From NCBI GenBank assembly GCA_001630475.1, contig KV419404.1, forward strand, positions 644,066-708,065: DNA of 64,000 nucleotides, written 5' to 3'. Source of the stretch: Sistotremastrum niveocremeum HHB9708 (lineage: Eukaryota > Basidiomycota > Agaricomycetes > Sistotremastrales > Sistotremastraceae). The notes below the pieces were generated by a model. It worked only from the letters and a program-made list of their open reading frames with translations, was not told where the DNA came from and searched no databases. The position numbers and the translations under genes are program-made. Shown here in pieces: positions 1 to 10,391 of this stretch; the stretch's first letter is position 1, and every line of letters starts with the position of its first letter.

Positions 1-990
1 AAACGAAGAGAAAGGAATGGCAGCCCTCGCCGAGTTCATTCGACTCACAGGAGCCTACACAAAAACGGGAGAGCTCGCGGAGCCCACCCTCGCCAATTTA
101 TAATTCATTATTCCACAACAAAAAGCCACACCGCAATCTCCATTTCCAAAGCCTACACAAAAACACTACCTCCCAATTCCACAATTCACAGATACATTTA
201 AATTAGAACTGTATAATCCTAGACTACACTCCCAGGACCGGTCTAACGACCGGGCCCCCGCTACTTAGCACTCGTTTGCTTAACGCGGGTTATAAATACA
301 AACTTCAACAACAACAACAACCACCTCGACGTTCAGCTCGAGCTTTGGCTCAACAAGTGTGCACACGAGGGCTTCACAATGATCAGATATTTGTCTGCGT
401 TTGCGGAAAGCAGGACCTCCAGTTTCTCGGTCATCTAGGATCCATCTTGAAGATGCTACGAAATCGTCAAGATACAAGTTGCAAGTTACTGCGCGTCGAC
501 CTTCTTCGAACATGTTGAGAGGTGGATTCGACTCGGAGTACTGTACTCTTTGCTACCCATTGTGTGGGTATCAGAGGCAAATACAAGCTGCCGCAATGAC
601 CTTAGAGTTACTAAGCTGATACTCTTGGATACTCTGGCCCACCTTGCTGTCTTCCTTCGACTCTGGTCATCATGCATAGTGATCCTGCAAGTAAGCTCTG
701 ATTGTCCGTCTTCCAGATTAATGCTCATCATTCTGAAGGATTATCCGACCGACGGGATCCGTAACCTGAATTGTGGAAGTACCCACAGGCGTCGGTTTGA
801 TGCCGCTGATCGACTCGGCGCCTAAACTGCACTCACCGAATCCGGGAGTGAATCAATAGGCGCCCAAAGTCGCGAATCTGCTTGTGTTCGTCCTCAAAGC
901 AGGCGACGCGCTCTCTCCTCCTATGTTGAGAATGACATCACTCGGCCGTCAGAGCTGTCAACCCGTCCTTTCTTTCCGGACGTACCCGAC
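1..990. other. Left-edge stretch without a supported gene
   Basis: Several short overlapping open frames occur on both strands, but none has codon-like composition, splice structure or a recognisable domain. A short CAA-type microsatellite lies at about 303-322. The right part (about 900-990) is presumably the upstream promoter of the gene starting at 1227. I see nothing else. Confidence 0.5.
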
Positions 991-995
991 TGCAG

Positions 996-1003
996 TATAT
1001 AAA
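996..1003 (+). promoter_or_regulatory. TATA box of the orphan gene at 1227
   Basis: A perfect TATATAAA lies about 30 nt before a pyrimidine-rich stretch that would be the transcription start region (about 1030). A plausible 5'-leader intron (donor GTACGC near 1152, acceptor TAG or CAG near 1212-1218) lies between this box and the ATG at 1227. Clear TATA boxes were rare in this window. Confidence 0.6.
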
Positions 1004-1226
1004 GGACGACCGACTCTCCCTTCTTTTCTCCTTACCACCATTGCTGGGTGATCATCTGTGCCAGTCTCCAACGTCTGCTGTTCTTCGTCGCCAACTCTTT
1101 CCACTCCGTCTCGCCCTCCGTTTCGCTCAGTCATCCACCGCTTTCACAACGGTACGCATATATGACTGCATACATGGAGTTTCGTACTGACGTATATATG
1201 TGCGTCTCGTAGTCGCAGGAAATATT

Positions 1227-2301
1227 ATGTCTGACAACACTTCAGAGCCGCTTGAAATGAACTTCGTCCTCAAAGGTGCCCTTAAAGAAATCCAAGCGTC
1301 CGATCAGGTTCTGGCAGATGACTTGGTCAGGTGGATCAAAGAGCTGTACACTAGCCCCGACGAATCGTATCTCCCCGTGATCATACGCTCCCTCAGAGAT
1401 CGTATCGATCGAAATCCTGCTTCCCCCCAGATTGAAGAACGACGTCTCCTCCTCGACCATGGCAATTTTCTCGCCCCTCGCGTGCAAGCATGGGGAAAAG
1501 ATCCGAATGGAGCCAGCAGTGCGGCATCAGAGATCGTGGAATGTTTGAGCAGAGCAGGGAGTGACGGTATCGAGGCCTTTGAAAACACGTATGCTTCTTT
1601 CTCTATCACTCGAACATCGTTGATATGGCTGCTAGCGTTGTTCCTGCGCTACAAAAATCCCGCCCTAGTAGCCGATGGCCAGACCGGTTCGCCTTTGTCG
1701 TCGAACTCGCTGTCACCAAGTGGTTCCCCTCGTTAAACTCGGATCATAATTATCGACTTCATACCGCATTGCTGAAACTCATGGAGTCTCGTCCTTATAA
1801 CAAGCCGGCACTTATTCGAACTCCCTCATTCGCGTCAACCGTGCTGAAGATTTACATCAAGCATCACAACCTGTTATTGGCGGCCCTGTTTTTCTGGGCC
1901 ATCGATACAGATCCACGAGGCAGAGAGGACCGGATCGTCTTCTTGACAGAGTATATGAACCCAATATTTTTGGAGATCGAGGAGAGTGTATGCTTCAGCC
2001 AAGCGCCGTATGCGGACGCTTGGGTTCTAATGACACGTCGGTATATCTCCGAATCTACGATTCGTTATCGTGAAGAGGTATGATACTCTAATAGTCGCCA
2101 GCCCCATAATTTACTAACTCATTGACAACATAGATGGATGAGGCTGCCTGGCAAGACTTTGTCGAGCAAATCGACATACTATGGGGCTTCGTACCCAAGA
2201 AAGCTGATCGTATTCGTTTGTTATTAGGCGCAGCGGAGCACAAAAAGCTGTGCGAACGGTACGAACGTATTCGGCGCCCAATATCCCCTGCACCAGCTTA
2301 A
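1227..2301 (+). CDS. Hypothetical protein, three exons
   Basis: I do not recognise the family. Exons are 1227-1588, 1636-2077 and 2134-2301. The 47-nt first intron has a GTATGC donor and CTAG acceptor and restores frame exactly (AC|C). The second has GTATGA and ATAG. The joined protein of about 324 residues starts MSDNTSEPLEMNF and ends RRPISPAPA. It looks like a soluble, mostly helical protein with no signal peptide, metal-binding pattern or catalytic motif I can name. The ATG at 1227 is preferred over one at 1200, which lies inside the probable 5'-leader intron. It has its own TATA box and converges on the minus-strand gene ending at 2958. It could be lineage-specific. The gene structure is well supported; the function is unknown. 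Confidence 0.75.
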
Positions 2302-2957
2302 CATAACTCGGATGGTATCGCTTTTTCGCACTGATTTCGGTCTCCCAGTCTCACAGAAGCAGCTCGAGAAATTCGATTCTATTAGTTGTAGGGCCTCACA
2401 GATTGTACTTCTTATTCTTCAATATTTGACAACGAACTTCAACGAAGCATATGTCTCTGCCCGTCGAGCCGAGTGCTATGAGAACTAAATACGGAATCCG
2501 TACTGGATCAAGTGTCCCCTCGAGACGGCGCCGAGCTCTGTGGGAAGCTAAAAAACCTTCCAGCGGTGTACCTGAAAAATGATTACAGAATGACGTGCAT
2601 GTTTATCTTTCAGCCGGTCCAAATTTACTCGCGTGCATAAGTCACCCTGGACATTACTATCAACGTATCACATTATGATTAGGACTACCAGTAGCGGGAA
2701 TAGCATGGTGGTATCAAATAAATGGTGAGGATATAAACAAAAATGCCTAGCAGCCTCCGGTTCGTCATCTTTTTTAGCAATATGGATGAACGAACATTTA
2801 GAAAAGAAAGGAAAGAAAGAAAGAGAAAGATGAGATGAGATGAAGAGAGATGAGAGAGATTATACGTGTGTAGTAAAGAAGGGCGCGCTGCGACGATTGA
2901 TTTTAAAGAGCGTATTCACTGCCGCTCAGAAGCAGAGTAAAGAGAAAGAGAGAAAAG
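2302..2957. other. 3' intergenic region between convergent genes
   Basis: No coding signal is visible. The region holds the 3' ends of the orphan gene and of the minus-strand disordered-protein gene. It includes a strongly purine-rich GAAA/GAGA tract near 2800-2865. Confidence 0.5.
2801..2865. repeat. Purine-rich GA/GAAA low-complexity tract
   Basis: Almost uninterrupted A and G with GAAA, GAGA and GATGA units. It lies in the convergent 3' region and probably falls in the 3' UTR of the minus-strand gene, where it would read as a polypyrimidine run. Confidence 0.7.
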
Positions 2958-5546
2958 TCAGAGTATGTCCGAAGCTTCATCAGATAAAAGTCCTCCGGTC
3001 GATGTACTAGCATGTAGCGTTCCGCCCGCCAAATCGCTTCGCATAAGAAGTTCGTTCCAGCGGTCGTTCTTCTCCCGTTCCGAAAGCGTCTTCACAGGAG
3101 CATCGAGCTTCCGGAATCGGGGAGAAACGGCCGTCTTGCTGGCATCTACACTCAGCGACCGAGCCTGCGGTGATGCAAAGTGACTTTCACGCCTCCCCGA
3201 AGCATTGGGATTAAACACTGCACGTTGGTCATTTAGTGCTAATGTCCGTGGCGTTAACCCGTCAGGGAAAGGAGGAGAGGGAGGCGAAGGAGATCGATTG
3301 AAAGCACGCTGAGCGTTGGTTCCCCCCTCTATAGTGAGCACCGCAGGAACAGTGAATCCTCGAGGAGTACCAGCGCCACCAGGCAATGTACTCGGTCGAC
3401 GAGGATCACGACGCGGAACGGGGGGATTTTTTAGTGAGTTATCTTGGTTACCTGCACCAGTAACTTTAAGAGATGGTTCAGAGGATACGGGATATGGTTT
3501 TGGATTCGCCGGTCTAACACCGGTTGTTTCCAAGAATGGCGTTCGAGATAATGGCGTCTCGCCTGAGAAATCGTTAATCCGAGCGCTCGTCGAGAACGTC
3601 GGCATCGTGGGAGATTCGTCACCCTTGCGTTCGGGAGGCGTGATGGATTCCCTTTCGTGAGCTACGTTTCGGATAGTCCGATTTGAAATAGTGTTAAAAT
3701 TAGAAGAATGAGAGGAGTGGTTGGAGGAAAGTGAGTTGTGATGAGAAATGGGTGCGTCGTGGATATGCAGATTGGATGGGGGGAGTTTCGGCTTTTCGTC
3801 ATAAGTGGCAGGGGCAGACTTTTGGCGGCGGGGCTGCTCGTGCCCTGCTCCGACGGAAGGCACGGGAGGGACAAGTTCTTCCCCGTACGAGGACGATGAC
3901 GAACGTGCCGAAGACAGGTTGTTCACAAAGAATCGAGAAGACGCAATGTCTGAGGATATTGGTGAAGAAGATAAGGTGGTAGTGCTCGGTCTTCGCGGTC
4001 GTGAGAGTCCTGGTGTGGAGATATACTGTGGCTTTGCACGTTGCTTCGAGTCCTGTTTCGATGATGCCGTGGAGGACCTCGTTGGCGCAGGACTTATCTC
4101 AGAGTCGGGCCGGATAGATGATGGGAGGGGTGGAACTGGAGGAGCAGTCGAGGAATCGAAGCTCTGAGCCAAACTCTTGTCACGAAGTGCACTACTGCTG
4201 ATCCGCTTCACCAGTTTCCACAACGAACTGCTCGGAGAGGATGCATCCGCAGCTTTGGTCTCCTTGCGGTTCGGAGTCCTCCCAAACGTATCAAAGCGGT
4301 TATCTTCAGCTGGCCAACCAGAGTTTGTGTGAACCCCACGATCTGTTGTGCCAGTCAACATAGCTGTTGGGACAGGGGTCGCCACGTCCGTCGATTGATC
4401 GGTAGAGATCCTCAGAACCGGCCTGTTAAAGTGATCTCGCCTCGAGTCCACGGATCCATCTCTGGATCTTGATGGACGATCCGAAGCCTCAGTCCCAGAC
4501 GCTGTCCTCGGGCGCTTAAACTTCTGAGATGCCTTGCGTGTCAACGTCTGTGCGAACGCAAGGGGAGACTTGTATGATATCGGGTCATTCTCAGGCTCCA
4601 CTATTGCAGGGCCGGCGGTTTGTTCAGGCATTCGAGCGGGAGAAGCTGGACGGGGGAGATCGATATCGAAAGTCCCAGGGCTAGCTTCGGCCGCCAGCTG
4701 CTCGCGTCTCTTTTCGGAGGCACGATAAGCCATGGCAACAGACGCTGCTGGAGTGAGAGGGGGCGGACGTCGTGGAGCCGTGGAAGAGGAAGATGTAGTG
4801 GTGGCAGGGGTGAGAACTGGCGTTGTGTTACGGGGAATGGTGATGGGCGTAGAGATATGCTGGATGATCTCGTGACGGTCAAAGACACTTCGAGTACGAG
4901 ACCGCTCGCGTTCCCTGAGATTGTGTGAAGCCCTTGGTTCGATAGGAGCAGTGGTGGGACGCTGTGGGGGATCAAGGCGGGACACATGGGTGCGACTGCT
5001 GAAAGAGGGCTGCTCGCGAAGTCGTGATCGTGGTGGGCTCATGGCAGGACTGGGAAGTTCATATGAAGATCGACCTGGACTCGTGGGCAGGGAATGTGGA
5101 GAGAATGTATTGGAGGGACTCGCAGGCTTGCTCATGAGCCTTTTCACGTCCAACTGTCGCAGCTCAGCTCCTGGCGAAGACTTTCGCGAAGTTGGCAAGT
5201 TACGCTCTGGCGAAAGCGCAGTGGTGATAGAGCGGCCCTTTCTATAAGGCAGAGAAGACGTTGTATTTGTAGTCGTCGTGTCATAACCCGAACTCGACCC
5301 AGATCTTGAGTGTGGAAAAGACGACGGACCTGGCCTTGGCTTTGGGGGCAACGGAGGCGAGCGTGGCGGCGACGATGGATCCGAGTCTGGGGATATATAG
5401 TGGAATATTTCAGGGCTGGATGTCTTTGGATTCGGGATGGATGCCAACGACGGGGCAGCAGAATATTTCTGCTGTTTTTGAGGCTGAATGTGGCGTCTGG
5501 AGTGGACGGGGAGGGGCTCGTTGGAAGGGCTCCTCCTGACTGCCAT
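2958..5546 (-). CDS. Large Ser/Pro-rich disordered protein, single exon
   Basis: An uninterrupted 862-residue frame, striking where neighbouring genes are rich in introns. It begins MAVRRSPSNEPLPVHSRRH. The sequence is dominated by Ser, Pro, Arg and Thr with many SP/TP and RxxS sites, as in heavily phosphorylated fungal scaffold proteins. Poly-proline stretches near residues 55-75 (PPRSPPLPPKPRPGP) could bind SH3 domains. The only segment that looks folded is the extreme C-terminus (about residues 820-862), with SEREKNDRWNELLMRSDLAG, which I would expect to be the conserved part. No enzyme domain, membrane segment or zinc motif is present. Long antisense frames over this gene are composition shadows. 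Function is unknown; a cell-polarity or signalling scaffold is only a guess. Confidence 0.85.
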   Translation of the reverse strand: MAVRRSPSNEPLPVHSRRHIQPQKQQKYSAAPSLASIPNPKTSSPEIFHYISPDSDPSSPPRSPPLPPKPRPGPSSFPHSRSGSSSGYDTTTTNTTSSLPYRKGRSITTALSPERNLPTSRKSSPGAELRQLDVKRLMSKPASPSNTFSPHSLPTSPGRSSYELPSPAMSPPRSRLREQPSFSSRTHVSRLDPPQRPTTAPIEPRASHNLRERERSRTRSVFDRHEIIQHISTPITIPRNTTPVLTPATTTSSSSTAPRRPPPLTPAASVAMAYRASEKRREQLAAEASPGTFDIDLPRPASPARMPEQTAGPAIVEPENDPISYKSPLAFAQTLTRKASQKFKRPRTASGTEASDRPSRSRDGSVDSRRDHFNRPVLRISTDQSTDVATPVPTAMLTGTTDRGVHTNSGWPAEDNRFDTFGRTPNRKETKAADASSPSSSLWKLVKRISSSALRDKSLAQSFDSSTAPPVPPLPSSIRPDSEISPAPTRSSTASSKQDSKQRAKPQYISTPGLSRPRRPSTTTLSSSPISSDIASSRFFVNNLSSARSSSSSYGEELVPPVPSVGAGHEQPRRQKSAPATYDEKPKLPPSNLHIHDAPISHHNSLSSNHSSHSSNFNTISNRTIRNVAHERESITPPERKGDESPTMPTFSTSARINDFSGETPLSRTPFLETTGVRPANPKPYPVSSEPSLKVTGAGNQDNSLKNPPVPRRDPRRPSTLPGGAGTPRGFTVPAVLTIEGGTNAQRAFNRSPSPPSPPFPDGLTPRTLALNDQRAVFNPNASGRRESHFASPQARSLSVDASKTAVSPRFRKLDAPVKTLSEREKNDRWNELLMRSDLAGGTLHASTSTGGLLSDEASDIL

Positions 5547-5739
5547 GTCTGTGTGGATGTCAGCGACGGCGAGAGTGAGTGTGGACGGTGTATACCCAGC
5601 GGTTTTGAGGACAGGAGAACGAGGCAGAGAGGAGGAGAGGGCGCGGACGAAGCGAGGGCGATCGAATAAATTTCAAGTAGCAACGACTAATTATTATTTC
5701 CCAGCTCGTGACTTCATACACGCTACACGCTACCACTAA

Positions 5740-6304
5740 CTAGTACACACTCCCCTCAGGCGGCTGGGGCAACTTCCTGTTGTTGAACGATGCCATCTCT
5801 CTGCAACCACGTCGTTAAATTAATTCAGCATATATTTTATTATTCTGCACTCACCGCCGGATCTCCACCAAAATCGTCTCGATGCTCGAATTGCGACTCC
5901 AGTTCGCCAGCACGCTCAGCTTGTTCGGGTCGACCTTGCCATCAACCTGCACGAACGGAAGATTGACGCGCGACAGGAACGCGATGGTGGGGGGCCTGTC
6001 GGGGTAGCTGTCGCCACAGTAGATCTTCAGACTGTATATCCGGTTCTCGTGCACCGTCTGCAGATCCAATAAATCAGAGACACCAGACACACTTGAGAAC
6101 ACAACTGACATGTCCAGGACCTATGATAGTCCCATTCCAGTGGCTCATCAAGATATCGTCGCTATCTTCGAGCCCATACGAGCACGACCCATCGCCAATG
6201 CCCTTCTCGCCCTTCTCCAGCTCTTCCAGTAATCGAAAATTTCGTGGAACTAGATCCAAATTAGAGGGCACCGCCGACCATCACGAGCACATACCTCTAG
6301 CCAT
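5740..6304 (-). CDS. MMS2: Ubiquitin-conjugating enzyme variant, Mms2/Uev1
   Basis: Partner of Ubc13 in making K63-linked ubiquitin chains (post-replication repair, endocytic sorting). Four exons start at the ATG at 6304: exon 1 encodes only MAR plus one base (6304-6295), a 45-nt intron follows, then [17 protein letters not shown], the GTIIGPGH hairpin, and after another intron [15 protein letters not shown] and [11 protein letters not shown] last short exon gives [19 protein letters not shown]. This is the full UEV fold of about 140 residues. The HPN/active-cysteine region of true E2 enzymes is absent, as expected for a catalytically inactive UEV. All splice joins keep frame. It is divergently transcribed from the Hse1 gene with 155 nt between start codons. 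Confidence 0.95.
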
Positions 6305-6459
6305 CGACGCCGACTGTCGAGTCAAGATGACGGATACAATGCTTGTATCGTCAGCGGAGTTGCCCGATCCACCCTTTCACAGCCTTCGAGAACATCCCCG
6401 CAGCTAATACCCTTGCTGCTCTTTATATCCTTTCTCTTGCCTCCTCCTACGTCTTCACA
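6305..6459. promoter_or_regulatory. Shared divergent promoter, MMS2 / HSE1
   Basis: The two start codons (6304 minus, 6460 plus) are separated by only 155 nt, which must hold both core promoters and both 5' leaders. No perfect TATA box is visible; the plus side is pyrimidine-rich just before the ATG. Confidence 0.55.
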
Positions 6460-9303
6460 ATGTTCAGAGCAGGGCAGCCAAATCCCTACGATGATATTGT
6501 CGGTCAGTCTCCGGTTCCTGAGAATGGTCGTCGAGGGCTCCAAATGCTCATTTCGCAAATGCTGCTCAATTTCTAGCGAAAACAACGGACGAGAATTTGA
6601 CCACCGAGAACTGGGAGCTCATCATCACTCTCTGTGATAAAGTCAATGACGAGGGCGAGCAAGGGTTAGCCTCCATCCCGGACACGAGGAACATTGCAAT
6701 GCCAACTTCTCTAACAGGGCCCGTAACGTCATTGCTGCTCTCATCAAACGTTTGGCCCACCGAACATCCAACGTTCAACTCTATGCACTGGCTCTCGCGG
6801 AAGCTCTTTCGAAGAATTGCGGCGTTGAAGTCCACAGGGAGATTGCTTCTCGCGCGTTCTGCCAGAGTCTCGAGAAGTTGATCACTGATCGAGTGCGTGC
6901 CTGAAGCCTACCTGGGGCCTGTCCTCGAACTCATAACTGATAGATGACCCACGACCGAGTGCGAAAGAAGGCTCTCTCATTGATTGCCATGTGGGTTACA
7001 GACTACGAAGATAACTCGTCCCTGGGGATGATAGAAGAAACTTATCAGAGTCTAAAGGCTAAGAGTAAGTCGATGTTCTATGATTACATGCATGATATTA
7101 AGCACAAGATTTCAGACTACAAGTTCGACCAAGCCCCTGAAGTCCCTCCACCCCAGGTCGACGACGAGGTGCGCCGTAAGGAAGAAGAAGAACTTCAAAG
7201 AGCCCTCGAGATGTCCATCCGCGACAAAGGCGGGAGAGATCAGTGGTCTAATTACGTCGCAGCCTCTTCAAGCGGTGCAGGTGGTTCGGGCGCAGGCTCG
7301 AGTTCTGACCTATATCAACCCCAAGTATCCTCCCAGCCCACCGCAGGTCCCGCAGCATCCAAATTTAAACCCGCTTCAACAGCTTACCGAGCACAGAGCC
7401 CTCAGACATCTCATGCGCCTGCTCAGCCTGGTTCACCTATGTCAACGACCTCATCGTCAGCCTTGACTCGTGTTCGGGCATTACATAACTTCGAGCCGAC
7501 TCAGCCTGGCGAACTCGCGTTCCAGAAGGGTGATATCATCCGTGTTATTGGTAAAGAATACGAGAACTGGTGGAAAGGGCAGCTGAAAGCTCGTGTTGGC
7601 ATTTTCCCTGTGAACTACGTCGTACGTCACCCACGTTTATTGCCTCGCGTTGCGATGTTCATGTTCTTGCAGGAAGTACTTCCCGAACCAACGGCCGCGG
7701 ATATTCAGAAGGAAGCAGAGCAGGAAGCGAATGTCTTCACTCAGGCCGCCAATATCGACCGGCTCCTGGCTCTCCTTCGCGGAATTGACCCTATAAAAGA
7801 CAATCTGGCTGATAACGAGGAAATATCGGTTTGTGTAGTTCGTTTCGCCCTTGAAGCTCTATTGAAACAATTCCTCGCAGGAACTGTACCATCACAGTGT
7901 TGCCCTTCGACCAAAGATTGTGAAATTGATCGATAAATACAGCCAGAAACGCGGTATGTTACCGGCCGCATCCAAACGGAATGTCCCTGATGACTGTTCA
8001 TAGCTCAACTGGTTGAGATCGAAGAGAGCTTCCTGAAGGCCCGCACTATGTATGATCAGATGATCGAAGATAGCCTGGCTCGGCATACCGGAGGCAAGTT
8101 TTCTTTCACAAATCGCAAGAACTTTGACTGACGATTACTCAGCATACGATGGTCGTGCATCGCGACAGCAAATGCCACAGGATCCAAGAACCCGCACGCC
8201 TGGATTCCCGGGTGTCAACCCGATGGCAAGACCGGGGACAGGCTTCGGATGGAATCCCAATATCTACGAACAGCCTGGTTATAACGGTCCACCGGCAGGC
8301 TATCCCGAGCAAGCCTATCCTCCTGGTGTTGCTGACCCCCAAGCACATGCTCCCTACCCTCAGGCCAATGTCTCCCAACCTCAACCTCAGCCTCAACAAC
8401 AACCCCAGCCACAACCGAATACCTTCCCTAGGCCCGCTTCCCAGAACCCGAATGGATATCCACAACAGAGTTATCAGGCACCTAGTCAGCCTGCACCTGC
8501 TCAACAGCAAGTTCCTCAACCACAGCCTGTCCAGGCAGCACAGCCGGCCGCTGCTCAACCTCTTCCAGAATTCCAGTCGGGACCTCCACCTTATATATAT
8601 AACCCGAACGGACGATATGACGACAAGGGTGCCCAGGATTGGGCTCAGTTCGTATCATACCCTGTCTGAAATGAATTTGTTGCTGACTTAGAACATCAGA
8701 TATTACGCTCAAGGAGGAACAGACAAGAGCGGCCTCGTATATTTCAAGCATGTGCCTGGTGTATCAGAAGTCCAACCAGAGCCAGTACCTACCCCCGCTG
8801 CCCCCGTCCGCCAAGACTCGTATTCGCTCCCTTCGCCTCAACATGGTCCACCTGCGGAAACGCAATCACTCCCGCCGAACGTTGCGCATATACAACGTCA
8901 GGCAAGTCTTGGTAACTCGCTACCGCAGCCAGATGCTAGCGGCGTAGCTGCTGGCTCCTCGGCTCCTTACGCTGGCGGTCAGCCAGGTTTCCCAAATCCA
9001 GGTGCTAGTCAGGCTGCCGGACAGTGGAGTCAGCCACAACAGCAGCAGCCGGGTTCGCCGGGAGGGTACGGCTCACAACAATATATGTCGATGCAGCCCA
9101 CCGCAAGTGGTCAATATCCTCCTAATCCTTATCCTCTCGGTGGGCAACAGCAGGCTGTTCAACCATCTCAACCTCAAGGAGGTGCCGGCAATTGGCAGGA
9201 TCAGTATGGGCAGATGCAGAGTCATTTCGCGGGGATGAGTGTACAAGATGGACATCCTCAGCAAGGAGGTCAACCAGCTGGTGTCAATGGTGTGACTGCG
9301 TAG
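6460..9303 (+). CDS. HSE1: Hse1/STAM, ESCRT-0 subunit
   Basis: Class E vacuolar sorting protein that pairs with Vps27 on endosomes and captures ubiquitinated cargo. It starts MFRAGQPNPYDDIVAKTTDENL. In order: VHS domain (about residues 10-140, with ENWELIITLCDKVN, RNVIAALIKRL and DRVRKKALSLIAMW); a UIM (EEELQRALEMSI); an SH3 domain (ALHNFEPTQPGELAFQKGDI, WWKGQLKARVGIFPVNYVE); then the GAT-like helical region (EANVFTQAANIDRLLALLRG; ELYHHSVALRPKIVKLIDKY). A long Pro/Gln-rich tail follows with repeated QPQ/PQ units, ending GVNGVTA. Nine introns are needed; all but one are GT-AG. The intron at 8094-8142 is GC-AG (donor GCAAGT), and reading frame rules out the nearby GT. The Gln/Pro tail is longer than I expect for yeast Hse1. 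Confidence 0.95.
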
Positions 9304-9491
9304 GATATTGGAAGAGTCGTTCGAGATACCCCTTGGCATCAGCTTTTAGAATGGGACTTCTTGTCAATGTTTTTACTCTCATGTTCGAGTTGTTCTTATT
9401 CGCTGACTGTGCATGTACTATACATCATCTATAAAAATACTGGCCGGAACTTAGCGGACTTGTCCTTGTATAGAACGTGATGTGAGAGGGT

Positions 9492-10067
9492 TCATAGAGT
9501 GCTAGTAGCACCCTTCTGAGTGCCCTTTCCGAGGAGCTTCCTAACGTGCACCAGATTTTGGTGTACCCAAGCAGTGGGCGGAGCACCACGCTGCCATGCC
9601 TTGCCTTCGTTGTCCCTTTCTTCGATAGTTATGAGCCCGGGGACACAACACATGATGATAAAGATGATGTCGCGAATTAGGGCGTTCATATCATCGGTAC
9701 CATCCAAAACGGCCGGATGTTCGAATATTCGAACCCACTCTGCTTGCTTGGCAGGATCCAAGAGATCGAAGATGTCATTTGGGAGGTGAAAAATCTGGCG
9801 AGTGATGCCACCTTCGATTTGCCTCGCAGGAACCTCAGAGGGATCCGAGTCCACTCGCTCGAAACGGAATATCCTGTCCTCTGTGTCTGGCCATTTTGAC
9901 CAGCCCGATTGAAGAGATGGAAGACGAATAGAGTCGATCCATGAGAGGACAATGGCCCACCGTCTTCGGATTAGCGTTGGATTGCATGAGATGCGGGTTC
10001 TGTAGATCCAGTATCGATGTGTTTGCGGGAACTCAGAGGTCCTAGTGAATCGAACTCTGGGGAGCAT
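9492..10067 (-). CDS. Hypothetical protein, single exon, 191 aa
   Basis: A continuous 191-residue frame starting MLPRVRFTRTSEFPQTHRYW and ending GKGTQKGATSTL. Composition is protein-like (mixed charged and hydrophobic, many Trp), with alternating patches such as RRRWAIVLSWIDSIRLPSL and MNALIRDIIFIIMCCVPGLI. The second could be a buried helix or a weak membrane segment. No known domain is recognised. It converges on Hse1, with 188 nt between stop codons. The start at 10067 is the first ATG; a further upstream exon cannot be excluded. Confidence 0.6.
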   Translation of the reverse strand: MLPRVRFTRTSEFPQTHRYWIYRTRISCNPTLIRRRWAIVLSWIDSIRLPSLQSGWSKWPDTEDRIFRFERVDSDPSEVPARQIEGGITRQIFHLPNDIFDLLDPAKQAEWVRIFEHPAVLDGTDDMNALIRDIIFIIMCCVPGLITIEERDNEGKAWQRGAPPTAWVHQNLVHVRKLLGKGTQKGATSTL

Positions 10068-10391
10068 CTTGTCTTTGCTACTAGGTTTATGATTTTTGGT
10101 CGCCTTTTATGAACCGGCGAGGGCACAGAACAAAAAAAAATTTAGAGTGGCATAGAGTCTTGTTCTTGTTGTCGACATGAGAGGCATAGCGACCGAGAAT
10201 TCTGCGAGCTTGCCATGCATTGTCTTTGCTTCACGAGCGACTTTACGACTGTCTGAGGTGCAGGCCGTGAAAACGTCGAGCTGGGTGACTCAAAGAGCGG
10301 TCACGGCTATATTTGCACGTGTGGGCGCTGTCATTATGACGTTGAAATGCGTCCCTTATTGCCTTAGATCTTGTCCCCGCCCATCACCACA
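10068..10391. other. Divergent intergenic region before the anoctamin gene
   Basis: 324 nt between the start codon of the minus-strand hypothetical gene and the ATG of the anoctamin gene. It holds an A-rich run near 10131-10141 and no TATA box or extra coding exon that I can support. Both promoters presumably lie here. Confidence 0.45.

Noticed and set aside
3316-5683. Several long frames on both strands over the disordered-protein gene
   Set aside because: They arise from the Ser/Pro-rich codon pattern of the 862-codon minus-strand frame; none shows a domain or continuous coverage.
8139-8558. 139-codon minus-strand frame inside HSE1
   Set aside because: Antisense shadow of the Pro/Gln repeats of the Hse1 tail; Leu/Arg-rich with no domain.
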